Shown here: positions 17,086 to 31,100 of the stretch, piece after piece
How the letters are laid out: each line of letters opens with the position of its first letter
Position numbering within the stretch: the stretch's first letter is position 1
DNA from: Rhynchonema sp. JSB1_4
Lineage: Eukaryota > Nematoda > Chromadorea > Monhysterida > Xyalidae
Direction of reading: 5' to 3'
Length of the DNA: 64,000 bases
Assembly (NCBI GenBank): GCA_030248065.1
Contig: JASAMV010008776.1
Location: forward strand, 27,650-91,649
Program-made: the position numbers and the translations under genes
Notes under the pieces: generated by a model
Databases searched by the model: none
What the model was told of the DNA's origin: nothing
The model's input: the letters and a program-made list of their open reading frames with translations, nothing else

Positions 17086-20000
17086 CTGCTGGAGGTGGTC
17101 GTGCTGTCAACAGTCAAATACCTCTGACTCAGTGTGTATATACAGTGTACCCAAAATAACACATTTCTGACAGACTGCTTGGACCGATTGACTGACAAAC
17201 CACGATGTAAATAACCTTTGTCCACTTCCTATTGATAGCCAGTGTGCTTGCAACAACGCAGTTTGCTCTGCTCGTAAATACAGTGTACGTATGTATGGGC
17301 CTGTGCAGATAAATAGTCAGCTGCAGCATGTTTAGCTGAATTACTGGCAGCAGAGGAGACATTTTCTGGTGCCCATAACCGCACAGCTGATGCACCCCCG
17401 TCTTGCATTAAATTGCCTTTGTTTCCATCTGAATGTGTGCTTGCCCAGCCAGCCGACCTGTGTACCACATGCCTTTGGCTGGTCTCCATTCTTTCTTTCG
17501 ATGGATTCTTGTGCGCGTCGCACGTGTTCTTTCGTCCGGGTTTTCCCACACAGACTGCTGCTGTATATATGTACGTACATACATGTACATATGTACATGT
17601 GCTGTATATTCCCATGTACAGGGAACTGTTTGCATATTCATAATATTGTGTGTCAGCTGCATGATATACAGTGCGAAATGTAGGGCACCGTGATCGTTTG
17701 TATGTACAGCAAGCTCTCGATTATGACAATGACAAGTGGGAGAATTTTGAGCTGCAAGGGGAAAAAGCTCCCATTCGGTGGTAGGGTCACTATCGGCTGC
17801 GTCATGGCTTTGACTTGTCAACATCTGCCAAGCTTTGTTGTGAGCTGCATGAATCGGTGTTCTAAAACATGAATTTAATGCGCTCTAGGGCATTATACCG
17901 GTAATTCTAGCCGGTCTTATCTTGCAGGTTGAAAGCATGGTACTCGAATACGTATAGACTTATACTAGTGATGTCTTTGGGCTCACGAATTGGCATTGCT
18001 GGGAAGAACGTCACTACACTGCAGTTGCACTCAACAAAATCTCATGGTTACAGTCAGATAATGCTGTTGTGGTCTCCGCTCGTGTGAGCCCATGAACTCT
18101 TGTATTGTGCCACGACCGTACTGTTAAACAATATACATAAATGTGCCTGTTGTAGTGTCCCCACTGTTCGTTCATTTTGTCACGCCGCGCCGACAAACTA
18201 GAACAAACCATAAAATGTTTGGTACCCTCGAATTGTGCTTTTTGACAATGGTCATGACTCCATGTACCCAACAGTTGAAACATCAGTGGTGCAAAGCGGA
18301 CAGTAAGTGATCGCTGTGTTTTGTCCGCGCGTGTATTCCCCGATGACCGCCGCCGGGATGGATATTCGAAACCGATTGTCCTCGTTGGCTGCTGGCGCTG
18401 CTTTTTGGTCGTGTCCGACATCAAGCGCTGGTCGTGTTTGTTGTTTGACGCCGGGCTGTGCTCTTCTCGTTGCTGCCGATATGCTTTTTGGACTCTCGTT
18501 CTCTATTCTGCTCCATCACCTTGCATGTATTGAGCAATGCCGATCTTTTCCGTTCGTTTTTATCATTTGAGAAAATCCCACAGCAAAGCGCAGGTGTACC
18601 AGGGGTCTTTACCCATCTAGTCGTTGAATAAACACACGCTAAAAATATCTCACCAGAATCTTTGAAGCAGGTTGGTGTGTTCTTGGGATCTGAAACTACA
18701 TAACGTTCCTGTGCCAGCTTCTACCTAGACTGTATTTTTGGAGACCCTACATGGCACATTGTACCTAAGATACAATCGAAACTCAATGTGTACCTGTGAT
18801 CCATTCACATAATCAGGGGAGCAATTGTCGCACATGTACATATGTGCATGTACAAGCCCACCTACATATGTATACCTCCGTGGGGCTCGTTCATTTACAC
18901 AAACGTGCATGTTTCTGTCAATCAATGAGTTTGCCAGCAAGCCGCAACGGAAGGGAGTGTCCACTTGATGCGGGTATGGATGAGTGTGTCAGTTTGTTTA
19001 CTCAACTCATCTCTTCACAATGGATCTTCATCTTAATGTTCTACTATTATGATGGCGTCATTCTGCTTGCACATTCTACCCTCCAGCGAGTGACCCTCTT
19101 GAATAATACCCTCCGTATCCTTTCTTAAAGGCGATAAACTGGCTACGTCCAGTACAGTTACCGCGCTCTGCGTAGTGGGTAGTAACCGAAAGCAGTAAGT
19201 CCCAGACCACGTCACCTTAAAGGAAGATGGACTGTATCAATAGTCTTCCTTGAGCTGTTCGTTTTTCCACTCGGTTTGGGAGGCCCAATCGACTGGTCCG
19301 GAGAAGAAGCTACTGTATGTTTTTTTCGTCCCGCTGTCCGCTTTTCTTGCATGTTTATAAGCGTGTTCGTTATCAACTGAGGCCGCCCGTACTTGTTAGT
19401 GGTTGTACAGCTCAAGCAAATGAAAGAAAACAACCACACATTTGTGCAAGGCACAAATCTGTTCTGCGTGCCCGTATTGGATATAAATCGAGGAATTGCG
19501 CACCCGTGCCGAGTGATTGTCCCACGACAATGACTATGTAAATATAATTCACTCATGTAAGGCCTATTTGCAAACAATATCAATTTCTCTTTATGAGATG
19601 GAATACTCAGGTTCTTGCCACGACACTATCTATCCTGTGAAACATCACGTATATGTTTAGGTGTGTGCGTTAGAGAACAGCAGGTGGTTTCTTGGCTCTG
19701 GCCTTGGCATGGGGTCTGGACCGCAAGCATGTACTTGCACCTAATGGCTGGCGCAGGCCACCCTCAGTGTGCACGGTACACTGGTATCGGTACCTCCCCT
19801 TCCCCATCCGATACCCGACACAATAATCTGGCGCATCACCACTGTCTCAACCGCTCCATAACCGGCTGGCAGGCTGCAAGCGCAATTTTGTCGGCAGCTC
19901 TCTCTCCCTCATGACACATACACCGTAGCACAACCTTGGCATGTCATTGAGCGCGCAAAGCATAGATCCACACTGCGATTCATACACATACAGTACTACA

Positions 20001-20400
20001 TACTTATACATGTGTGAGAGCAAACCACGTTTAATCTTTGACCACTTTTGACCCGACTTTGCACAATGTGCTGCTTGGATACACTTAATCTTCTGCCGGT
20101 CCATATTTCTCTGCATTGTTGAGGCGCCCGGCAGCGTTTACAATATTACTTGCCAAAGGTATGTATCCCACCGGCGCCTAGTAATGGATACACATGCAAA
20201 GAACAACAACAGAGAGGGTGGTTTGTCTGCGTCGAGCGCGTCATAATATCGCATGCATAGCCTCTCGGCCATCCAAAGTCATATTTCAATTTTCGTGTTT
20301 TGCCACCGCGCGAACAGCCCTCTGCTGCAAGCATCGTCCGGCAGTGCTTTGTGCTGCATGGGACCCTTTCGTGGGTACAGGGTTACGGAGACGGACAGTC

Positions 20401-20478
20401 TCAAGCTCAGGCTTAGGCTTTAGCTCGGGCCCATGTATGGCTTGCTAAAATGTAGGCCTAAGTCTAAGCTGCCCAAGC
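20401..20478. repeat. Degenerate TTAGGC/GCCTAA repeat, cluster C
   Basis: TCAAGCTCAGGCTTAGGCTT followed by GTAGGCCTAAGTCTAAGC. Third cluster of the same degenerate motif in the first 21 kb. Confidence 0.55.
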
Positions 20479-23400
20479 GTAGACCGTATGAGTGGCGGCC
20501 GGAACCTGACTCCTTCCTAAGCGACACCCGGTACGAGATAGACCCATAGTACCGGAACGGTACCTACCTATCAACTGTCATCTGGGTATGTGACGCCCAG
20601 TCAACCGTGCCTTACTGCTCTGGTGGCCTGTTTATACTGCATGGCATCTACACGACCAGGTTCATATACTGCATATTTATGTACATAGGTATGTACGGTA
20701 TGTATGTAGATGTCGGTTCAACGGGATAGCTTATTTTCATTAAGAATTTTTTTGCAACAGACCGCTGACGTGCAAAGCATCTGACTCTGGTTGGCTGACT
20801 GTGTGTGTGTGTGTGTGTGTTTGAGAGCGTAATGCCTACTATGTACACATACTGGATAGGTAGGTACTTTGTGGTGGTGGGCACATATTGCAAACGTCTC
20901 ATTCACGACAAATATAGCTCAAAGGCGTGCTACTGTGCTGTATATAGGTGTGCAGCAAACAGTGGTCACTCACTATGCTTTGTCCATGCTTGCAACAAGG
21001 CTGCGTTACGATATGGAATAGTGCCCAACAACAATGGTACATCACTGTATAGGATGCTTGTGTTCACCAAATGTGTTCATTCTGTTCAATGCCAACAGCT
21101 TGCATCGCCGTGTGTATCGGTACATCCCTGTTCATTTATAGTACTGCTGCCACCCACATTTTGGTCGTCACAAACTGTGAATGTATGCAAGCATTTGCAC
21201 AAGTCAGTCGTCTTCTAAATCATGATGATTGTTGTTGCAGCATGTGACCCAATGATCAAGAGTTCCCTTCAGTTTATGAGTTGTGAAACATGATAAAGCG
21301 ATGCACTAACATTTTTGGACATCCAAACATGGCGTATGCAACTAAGCTGATCTGCTCCACTGATGCACCTCTGTGCACCGCTAGTCTGTCGTAAGCCCCT
21401 GTTTACGTTCGTGCTTGATATTCCAAAACTGTAGTAAGTAACGTGCATTATGCTATCTGGCTTCATTATACATACATACAGTACTTCCGCTTTTGCCAGC
21501 GGATTCAGCACATGTTGTGTATTTCTATTGATTAACACACATACAGTAGAGAGAGAGAGCGGCGGCAGCCAAAAGGCAAGCATGCGGCATGCTTGCTCCT
21601 GAACAAGCATAATGCTGGCACTGGCAGGACAGTAAAGATTACCGTCATGGACCTGTGGTCACACAGCTAACCAGTAGATATACCTATACCTTGGGGTGCG
21701 GCATCTGCCAAAGCACATACAGTCGTTTTGTGATTATCTCGCTCTCAGTCCTGTCGCACCAACAACACCAAATGGTGCCAGGCTTGTGTCTAATGGCAGA
21801 TCGCGATGTCATGTCGTGACCCGAACAGCGTGTGCTTTGTTAGGCGTTTGAAGATAATAGTTTTATCAATAATAGTTTTATTATGTTGGTTACACACATT
21901 TACCGACATAACCCCTCCCCGTCTGAAGGGATTCACATACCGTATCACTACCAAATGGAAGGGGGCCCTTCTATTTTTTTTAAGTGATGTTGAAAACCAT
22001 ACCCTACTCTATTGGCGCACCCCCGCCTATTGCAGCACCCCTTCAGTTGCAGGTAAAACGGTGCGTGCATTGAAAGGGCGTCCAAATCGATGATGTTTCA
22101 CAGAGTCTGCATAACGTTGAGCGTACCAGAAGTGAAACGCGTTTTTATCAGCCGACACCTGCATTGTTACACCATCATCACGCAGTCTAGCTTGTGCTTC
22201 CTACCATTAGAGCACATGCACCGTTATGTGGTTGTGGCTGTATATCTTGTACGGTGTCATGGAGTTGTCTCATATTTAGCATTGGCATCCGCTGAGCTAA
22301 GCACAGCAGTGGCAGCATTGTTCGTCAGTCCATGCGCACATGACTTGGCTTGGTGGCATCACGACAAACTAAGTCCGACCACATGCGCTGTGTTTAGCCC
22401 CGCCACGTGTGCAACCATTTCTAAGCATAGACCCTTGTTTGCACTGTACAACCGTTCACCGACATATACCTGGTGCCAGCCTACTGTCATAATTCATATG
22501 ACACTGTAAGCTACAGCAGCCACTGCTTGCATTTCTCAGGTACACTCTTGCTCGGGCTGTAAACAGCAGATGGTGTCGTGGTGAGACTACATATGTCAGC
22601 CCCCATAACTGCACATCCTATACAGTACCATTGCATCAAGACATGTTGCGGCCATGATTGGAAGCTACTGTCATCTGAAAAAAAAACACCAGTGACATAT
22701 AAACATTGATATCATGTTCTGTGACGCTCGCACGTGTGCCGCTCCCATAATGACAATGCCGTATAGTCATCGTCACATCACTGTCGCATCTAGAGCTGTT
22801 CGCTTTGTCACATCCGTAGCTGCTCCCTTGCTTACCGCAGGTATACCACATTCAGACCATAACTGGCTTTCTAGCTTCATGCACATACCCTAGTTTAGCT
22901 CTATGTGTGCACTCCAAACAAGCGCTACTGGTGGTTTGCAAAGGCCAACGCGCACACACAACATGGACCTATAGTCGGTGGCTTTAAGGTACGTACATAC
23001 CTGGCTGTGTAGGGAACCCCGATGTGTGTACCTGGCCAGATTCAGTGGGTGGAGATGCACGCACGCGCTGCCGCTCCAGTATGTAGTTGTTGATATATTA
23101 AAATCGATTCGGTTTGTTTTTCTACCTGGTGGTGCAGCGCCTGCACGCGTGTGTGTGTGTGCACTTATACGACGTATGTAGCATGACAGCTATGAAAATG
23201 GCAGCCATGTCATGATTTGTATGTATGTACTATATGTGTTTAGTTATACTGTATGTACATGTATGTACGCATACCTGCATAGCCGTAGCCACACACTGCA
23301 GCAGCCAACCAAATCAGCGCAACAGGCACCACATAAAAATATGATCATGCTTAATCACCGCACCATCGATGATAATTGCGACAGCACGACAACAAACGCG

Positions 23401-23730
23401 ACAGCAAGACCAAAGGCGACGTTACGACACTTAATTCGACAACAGCTGCTGCCAAATCGAGATGTCATATGATAGACATTTGGCTGTCGCAAGCATCAAG
23501 GAATGCCGAAAATACCAAAACCAAAGGTACGGTAGCGTGTAGACCTACGACCTAATGCTCCACACCTGCATGTGGGTGTGTGACACTGGTGAACAATATC
23601 TGAATGCGACTCTCACTTCGTATATTTCGCTCTGCATACATATCTGACTGCTGTATCGTTTGTAACACATCCTGGTTGGTTGGTCTCGCTTCTTATATCC
23701 AGCGTTGCGCTCAGCTTACGCATGTGCACA

Positions 23731-23751
23731 ACAACAACAACAACAACAACA
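23731..23751. repeat. (ACA)n microsatellite
   Basis: About seven perfect ACA units. Confidence 0.9.
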
Positions 23752-24860
23752 GTATAAATATATAGCAGCCAGCTTGCACCTACAACTTGTATCTACCAGT
23801 AACTTGCACCCACGCACACTTGGTGGTGGTGCTTGCGTGACGTGCTTGCTTTGTGTGCTCCTGCTGCCGCTCTAATTGTGCCAAAGACTTTGCGCTAAAT
23901 TGACGCTGACATTACCTACCAGACAGACAGACCAGTCGAGCTCAGTTCGTGGGGTTGACACTGTGTGCGCTTTCATAAATCAAGGTATGGTCCACAAGGT
24001 ATAGGTGAGTCCCGATAAATTACAGTACTCATCTTATGTGTACATGGTGACAACTCTTTATGGGCCAGCGCTTGACGGCGGCAAAACTTGGTTTTTTAAC
24101 CTCGCAATGCACTTCCCCGTCGCGCACGGAGGTATATCGTGACGATAAACGGTCATGTAGCGTAAATTAGTGGCTGGGCAGGGCGGGAGGGCGCTGTGCG
24201 AGAGAGAGAGCAGAGCGCGCGTTTTATCCGGCAATCAATCACTAAAAGAGCCATAATCCTGCGGCAAGTTCCAACTCCACCGATACCCATGTATTAGGCA
24301 CACACGCATTGTTAGGGTTGGGTCGCGGCCAATTCAGCGCGCATTAGTACGCGAACACACCAATTGACTTTAATGGGTACCGTTTCAAAATGTGCCCAAT
24401 TGCAGGGGAATACCATTGGTCCCGGTACCGTTTAATTCCGTACAAACATTAGTTCTCGCAGGTATGGGTACCATGGCAGAGCAGCTGTGCAGTATTACAT
24501 TATGTATACATAGCTCACTCATCTATTGTTCAATACCAGTTATACCAAGGTGACATTAGCCCATTCGCGAGTCAAAAATGAGCCGCGCTGAATTTTTTCG
24601 TCGATAATTCTGAGCTCCAACTGCGTTATAATAATAATACTCTCGCAACTGAACTTCTATGTGTACCTCTATCAACTGTTATAAACCGTTAGCTCTACAT
24701 TTCCATATGCGATACCAGCTGCTGGGTGCAACAAGAGCGGGAAATAATGGCGCAGCGCGTGTGTGGGCGAGAGTCAGTCAAGACAGATACGCATGAAACA
24801 TCACCCAACCGGAACAACATGACGACAAGGACAACGACAACACCAAGCAATTAAGCGCGA

Positions 24861-25166
24861 ATGTCGACCTGCAGCAATGACACGCGACACGACACCAGTG
24901 CGACAGTCCCGACGCCCTCGTGGTGGCAAAGTGTCAGGTCGACAATTATGGGTGAAAAAGTGGAGAAAAACAAAGCGGGACTGTGCGGCCCTGAGCCATC
25001 ATTCGTCCAGCAGATGTTGCAAGAGCACTACAACACGGTGCACAACACGCACGTGCATGTGGCTGTGGGCACACGTGACGAGGACAGCCACGATGAATCA
25101 CTGAAACAGCTCGCGTCACCGAAGAAACCGAAACCGAGCGAGCGACACAATTTCGTCAGAGACACC
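24861..25166 (+). CDS. ERG exon 1 seen here: N-terminal linker before S1
   Basis: 102 codons, ending ...HNFVRDT|GTATGC in phase 0. Joined to exon 2 it gives [15 protein letters not shown], matching the ERG linker [17 protein letters not shown]. An in-frame TAA at 24852–24854 precedes the ATG. Either ATG 24861 starts a PAS-less isoform, or an acceptor inside (for example CTGCAG ending 24876) joins unseen upstream exons. A TGAAACATCA motif lies at 24794. Confidence 0.75.
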
Positions 25167-28100
25167 GTATGCGAATGTTTTTTTGACGCTTCCTTCTTAA
25201 ATCTGTGCCGTGTATCAACTTTTGATCCGGACGCTGACTTGGACAACGTATCCGCGGTCGGAGTTCGTGTTTCTCAACTTTTTCGACCTTTATTTTGTGA
25301 TACCCACTATAAATTTCGACGAGCATAAACGTTGTTCTCCAAAATGCGGAGGAACAAGTTTTGCAAGTCAGAGTTTTAGTGCACCAAGCCGATCACAAAT
25401 TACGGTACATCAAAAGTTCACCAGACCGCGTCTTACCCCGCGAATACAATGTCCGTGTCCGCGAATAATGAAAAGTTGATTCGTTCCCATGTTATGTTCA
25501 CCTTCACCTTCGGCACCGATATAATCCCCGAAAAATGGTCCCATTGCCTTTGCACGACCCAATATTTCTAACCCAAACATTTGCGTGTTGTTTTTATTTC
25601 CGTTTATGTGGTTTTGACCGGTTTTGTTTTTGTTTCATTTCGTCAACGTCTTTGTTGACCTTTTTGTGTGCGTGGTTTTCAGTTCAAATCCATAATTTCG
25701 CACTTTGTTAGTCGTTGTCTGTGCAAAATTTGGTATTGATACAATAGCAACACACCATAGGCACGAAAATTGTTATGAAGTCAGTCTCAAAAACCAAATC
25801 GTTCCTAGAAAGCACAATTACAGTACTTTTGTACTTAACCCGGCACTGAAAATGACGAGTTAGTCCCTCTGGCACTACACGAGCATAAATCTGATGTTAG
25901 ATGAAATGTCGATCAAGTTTGAAGTTTTGAAAAAAAGAAATTTAAGGCACTGGTCATGCCCGTGGTGCGGTCTACCCTATTCATGGTGATGCGATCGTTA
26001 TTTTCGGCCACCATTGTGGATTGGTCATTAAGCTCAGATATCACTATAAGGAGGGTAGGTATGTACACTGTGTTCAAATTCTCGTTCGCATAACTATCGA
26101 ACTGCAAGCCTGATCGACGCAGATACACATTCTATCATTGTATATATGCGATCCAACCTAATGTTTCACGCTGATCTCAGGTCCTATCGCTCGGTGCAGA
26201 CGTGTACCCGGAGTACAAGCTGCAGCCCACGCGCATTCACCATTGTACCGTGCTGCACTATTCGCCCTTCAAGGCCGTCTGGGATTGGATCATACTGCTG
26301 CTGGTCATATATACAGCCGTATTCACTCCATACGTCGCAGCCTTCCTGCTCAGAGAGGTGGGTTAGCACGATGAAACATTAGTATTTTACTGTCAGTCGA
26401 AATCGGTATTATGGTGAGGCGATTTCAAGTTTTCAATATTGTTTCGTCTTAAAGAAAATCAAAACTGGTGCCGTAAGTTCGCGCTGATTTCTGATTATTT
26501 GGGCCTTTCCTCTCAGTTCGGGATATCCGAAATAGTATTTTTTAATTGTTGTGTTATGAAAGAGAACCAATATTTTTTCCCAACACAATCTGTGCTATAC
26601 TGGACGTTTCAGTGTCATTGATGTTTCGTTGCAGAAAGACACGGCAGCCATATCCGGTCACCCGCTTAATGTGTTCTATTCGGACCCACTCGAGATCATC
26701 GACCTGATAGTGGACATAATGTTCATAGTTGACATCATCATCAACTTTCGCACCACCTACGTCAATGAGAACGACGAAGTGGTCTCGCATCCGGGCAAGA
26801 TCGCCATTCACTACTTCAAGGGCTGGTTCCTCATTGACATGATCGCTGCCGTCCCATTCGATCTGCTGTTGTTCAACTCGAAGGGCGACAATGTGAGACC
26901 ATTTAAAGAATATTGTTTTAATATTTCTATGTTAATACACTTTTGCTTGCTCTTTTAAACTTCAGTTAAGTCGTAATTTAATTCCCGTACAATTTTATTT
27001 TTGCTATACATTATCACATTACGTACTAATTAGACTGAAATCCGCGATTTGGAAGGCCATCACCGGGTTAGTGATTGATCACAGGTCATAGAGTGCGTTT
27101 AGATCTGTCAATATCTGACCTCGATATCAAAATAATTAGAATTGTAGATAGTGTGCCTAATTGAGTGATTAGTAATTCGATAGTGGTTAGTGTGCGGTCA
27201 AGCACGACTAGTACCTACAGCACGTAATTCGTCCATGTTTGATTGAACGAATTGAAGTGTTGAGAAATAGACAATTTGTCGTGCGTCAGTTGTGAATCGA
27301 AAACGACCTCGGGCGAGTCTGCGTGTCTGTCATTCAGTCGCTCCCAAAAATAACTTCGACAAAAGGAATGAACGTAGTAACATGTACTAGTATGATGTTT
27401 CAACATATACTTCCCTCAACTTGCAGACGACCACGCTAATAGGTCTGCTCAAAACGGCGCGTCTACTGCGTCTGGTGCGCGTGGTGCGCAAACTGGACCG
27501 GTACAGCGAATACGGTGGTGCAGTGCTGCTGTTGTTGATGGCCACTTTCACACTGATCGCTCATTGGTTGGCCTGCATCTGGTACGCCATCGGGGCCGCC
27601 GAACTCTCCGAACTACGCAATGTCACTTGGCTGTACAAACTTGGTTGGTTCATTTTATTTTCGGCGTTTACTGTTGCTGTCGCCGCCAACGGCCATGCGT
27701 ATGTTTTACCGCGGCTCGATTGTGAACTTCTTGAGCGAGCTATCCCACTTACTTACCGTAACTTTGCGATTCAGTTCACGAACGCCTGAATGTTGTGCAG
27801 CGAGTTACCGCCTCAATAATCAGATTCAGCGGTCGTGGAACAAAGCTTCATTGTTTTTTCAAACTGGATGCTGGATTGGCTGGAGCTCACTCCCATTTGG
27901 CATTCTGTTTTAATTTATAGTTACACGAAACCAACACGAATATTTTTTTTTTTTTTTCTTTTATTTCCAAAAATTTAAAAAAATTTTTTTAACTCATGTA
28001 ACATCACTGTGTGCGTTTCGTTCTGCTTTCACAGACGGGCTGTGCACTAGGCCATCGTCAGTGCGAACGCACCACACCCGATGACCACGTGACCTCAAGC

Positions 28101-31100
28101 ACGCACGTGTGAAACTTATGTTTTAACAGCCTAATGTTTCACAGGTGATCACATGAACCTCCCATACACGAACACTTCAACGGCCTACCCAGTCGGTGGG
28201 CCGTCTCTTCACTCGCGCTACGTCGCCGCCCTCTACTTCACGCTGAGCACAATCACCAGTATTGGATTCGGCAACATCTCGGCCACCACTGATTCAGAGA
28301 AGATATTCACAATTGTGATGATGATACTCGGATGTGAGGCGGCGGTGATGTTTCATTTGATTTATCATTCATGGGCGCGGTACCGCGAAGCCTGGATTAA
28401 TAAGATTGGCCAAGTCACGGGCCTGGTTGTGTGTTTAGCATGCAAGTTCTGGAATTATGCCTTTCTACCCTTGCGAAACGGCAGTAACTGGCGGTGTTTA
28501 CTTCCAAATTGACGGTAGTTGAGGGATCTCGCGTGGAACGATCCACATAGACCTTGGTATCTCAATGAACTTGCTTATTACGTCAACCAGTGAGTCCCTG
28601 GTCGGGAGACGTTGGAGGACTCCTCTGCCCCAAGGAACCAGACGAATGCGTGCATCGGGTCATCATCAGTCCAACCCGTTTGCAGCGCTGATGTACGCGA
28701 TGGTGTTCGGCAACGTATCAGCCATCATCCAACGTCTGTACGCCGGCACCGCCCGCTATCACACCGAAATGTCTCGTCTTCGCGAGTTCATTCGATTCCA
28801 TCAAGTGCCCAATCCGCTCAGACAGCGGCTCGAGGAGTACTTTCAGCACGCCTGGTCCTATACGAACGGCATTGATATGAACTTGGTATGTCGTACCCCG
28901 GTTACTTTGCGTCTTAGGATAAAAAAAACAGGCCCGAACTCTTCGACCCCAAAATTCAGTTTCAAATTTTTCGGGTCCAAAAAATGAAAGCCGTGACCTA
29001 TTGGACCCGAAAAACTAGCCCTGACCCGACCTGTTTGGTCCCGGAACTATAGACCCGATCTGTTCGGCCCAGGGACTATTGAGATTTGCATAATTATGTA
29101 GCACAAGTAATACGCAGGCACACACATTTTTAGGCGCAGTTATGAAGGACCTGGGACCTGTACCTCTAATGACACCGAGTAACATCACAATAACATGCAG
29201 GTCCTGAAAGGCTTCCCGGAATGTCTGCAAGCCGACATTTGTCTGCACCTCAACCGTAATCTGCTCAACAACTACCCTGCCTTCCAAGGAGCCAGTCCCG
29301 GCTGCCTGAGAGCACTCAGCATGAGGTTGGTGACACTCTGACAAATAAAAATAATTCAGAGTTCAATGTATATATAAACATAGCGCGTGGATAAACAATT
29401 GAGCGAAGCTCAAGTTCAACAAGCGTCGTTAATAATATCGGAGCCGCGGCAGCTAAATTATCGACCGTCTGATACGCACGCGGGTGACGTATGTCCATGC
29501 GCAGATTCCGACCAGGCAGCCACGCAGTCCTGCATTTATACATACATACATATAGCACTTTCTATGCTACAACACATAATATCGATGTGAGTGTTTGACA
29601 CGCACACAGATTTCGCACGACGCACGCACCGCCCGGTGACACACTTGTGCATCGCGGGGATGTGCTGACGGGACTGTACTTCATTGCACGTGGATCCGTG
29701 GAGATACTCAAAGACGACATGGTCATGGCAATATTGGGTAAGGCACTTATTGGAATTCCTGAAGTTGTCCAGATGTCCATGAAGTACCTGCAGAAATGCC
29801 GGGAAAAGTTCGCGAAGCCTGAAGAAGCTGTGAACAATCGCAGTCAAAAACCACATGATATCAGCTGCTGATGTTTCAGGCAAAGACGACGTTTTCGGCG
29901 AGAACCCAGTGCTATACGATGTGATTGGCAAGTCGTCATGCAATGTGCGCGCTTTGACCTATTGCGATCTGCACAAGATACTGCGCGATGATATACTGGA
30001 CGTGCTGGATATGTATCCGGAGTTTGCCGATTCGTTTTGCGAGAACTTGCAGATCACTTTCGTGCTCAGAGATGTGGGTTACGGTATCTGTTGCTGGGGT
30101 GGTTACTGCACCATGGATCGCCAACGTCAACCACGCACAAACGTGACAGTTTTTGCGCTCTCATGCTTTCATATACAGCCAACCCTCTTTATAGTGACAT
30201 TCTCCATGGTGGAACCCTGAAAATAGTGGATATTTTCGAAACCCTTTTAGTCTCCAGTCTACTGTTTACCTAATATTGCGACTCTAAAGTGGACATACAT
30301 ACTTTACAGTGACAAAAGATGCCGGGTCCCGATCGCGTCACTATAAAGAGGGTCGACTGCAATGAAACTCCATTTTTTTCGCAATAATCTTGAGTCAGAT
30401 GGCGGCCAGTGCAATTTGCCCTGTTCGACCCAGTGCTCACAGATGGGCGGTGCATCAGGTCATCTTCAGTGCAGATGCTAGACTATGAGGATCGCGTGTC
30501 ACCCTCGTGTTTAGTGTGATGTACAAACAGCAGTCCTGAGTCCAAACCTATTCCACGACCCCATTTGAGTATGGAGACTGTTGTAGAACCTAAGGGAGTC
30601 ATTATTAGTGCGGCGCATATAACGATCGTGTACACCCGTCCACGTGACGTGATAACAGACCAATGTGTAGTGTAAAGTTGGAATATTGATGCCGTACATA
30701 ATGAACAACAGTTTTTGTAAAATGTAGTAATGTGCACGAACCATAATCCTCTACCGTTACACGTAATTTACCGCGGAAATGTTGTGTTAGGTGCGCGAGA
30801 CAACCAAAAGTCGATCAATCAGGGCCGACATAATCGAAGCTCAAAAAACTGCTCCAGTGAGTTTTGGCCGCAACACACGCTCTCACAAAGTGCACTTACT
30901 TTACTTATACATACGTATACATGTCACGCTTGTGTCCCACGAGATTTTCTGTCGTTTTCTAGCTTAGCTTAAATACCTGACTGACACAGCCAATTCTTGA
31001 AGCCGCCATCGAAAGTCATGCTGTCCGCAGTTTTTAAAAATCGCGATCCGATTTTCGCAACAAAGTTTTGATCCCAAGGGATTGTGGCTTCAGGAACACA

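Larger units (their letters stand above)
11137..24860. other. Long non-coding stretch, no gene recognised
   Basis: About 13.7 kb with no protein family I can name. It contains microsatellites (TG near 20802, ACA at 23731), palindromic ACATGTACATATGTAC-type tracts (near 17570, 18830, 20670 and 23220), two TTAGGC-like clusters, one dispersed 65-bp repeat copy and several TGATGTTTCA motifs (14038, 15496, 19638, 22091). Given vertebrate ERG gene structure it may be upstream intron of the channel gene, but no PAS-domain exon was found. Confidence 0.45.

Noticed and set aside
22090..22509. 139-codon open frame just downstream of a TGATGTTTCA
   Set aside because: Composition rich in Cys, His and Trp with no pattern, and no family similarity; the motif alone is not enough.
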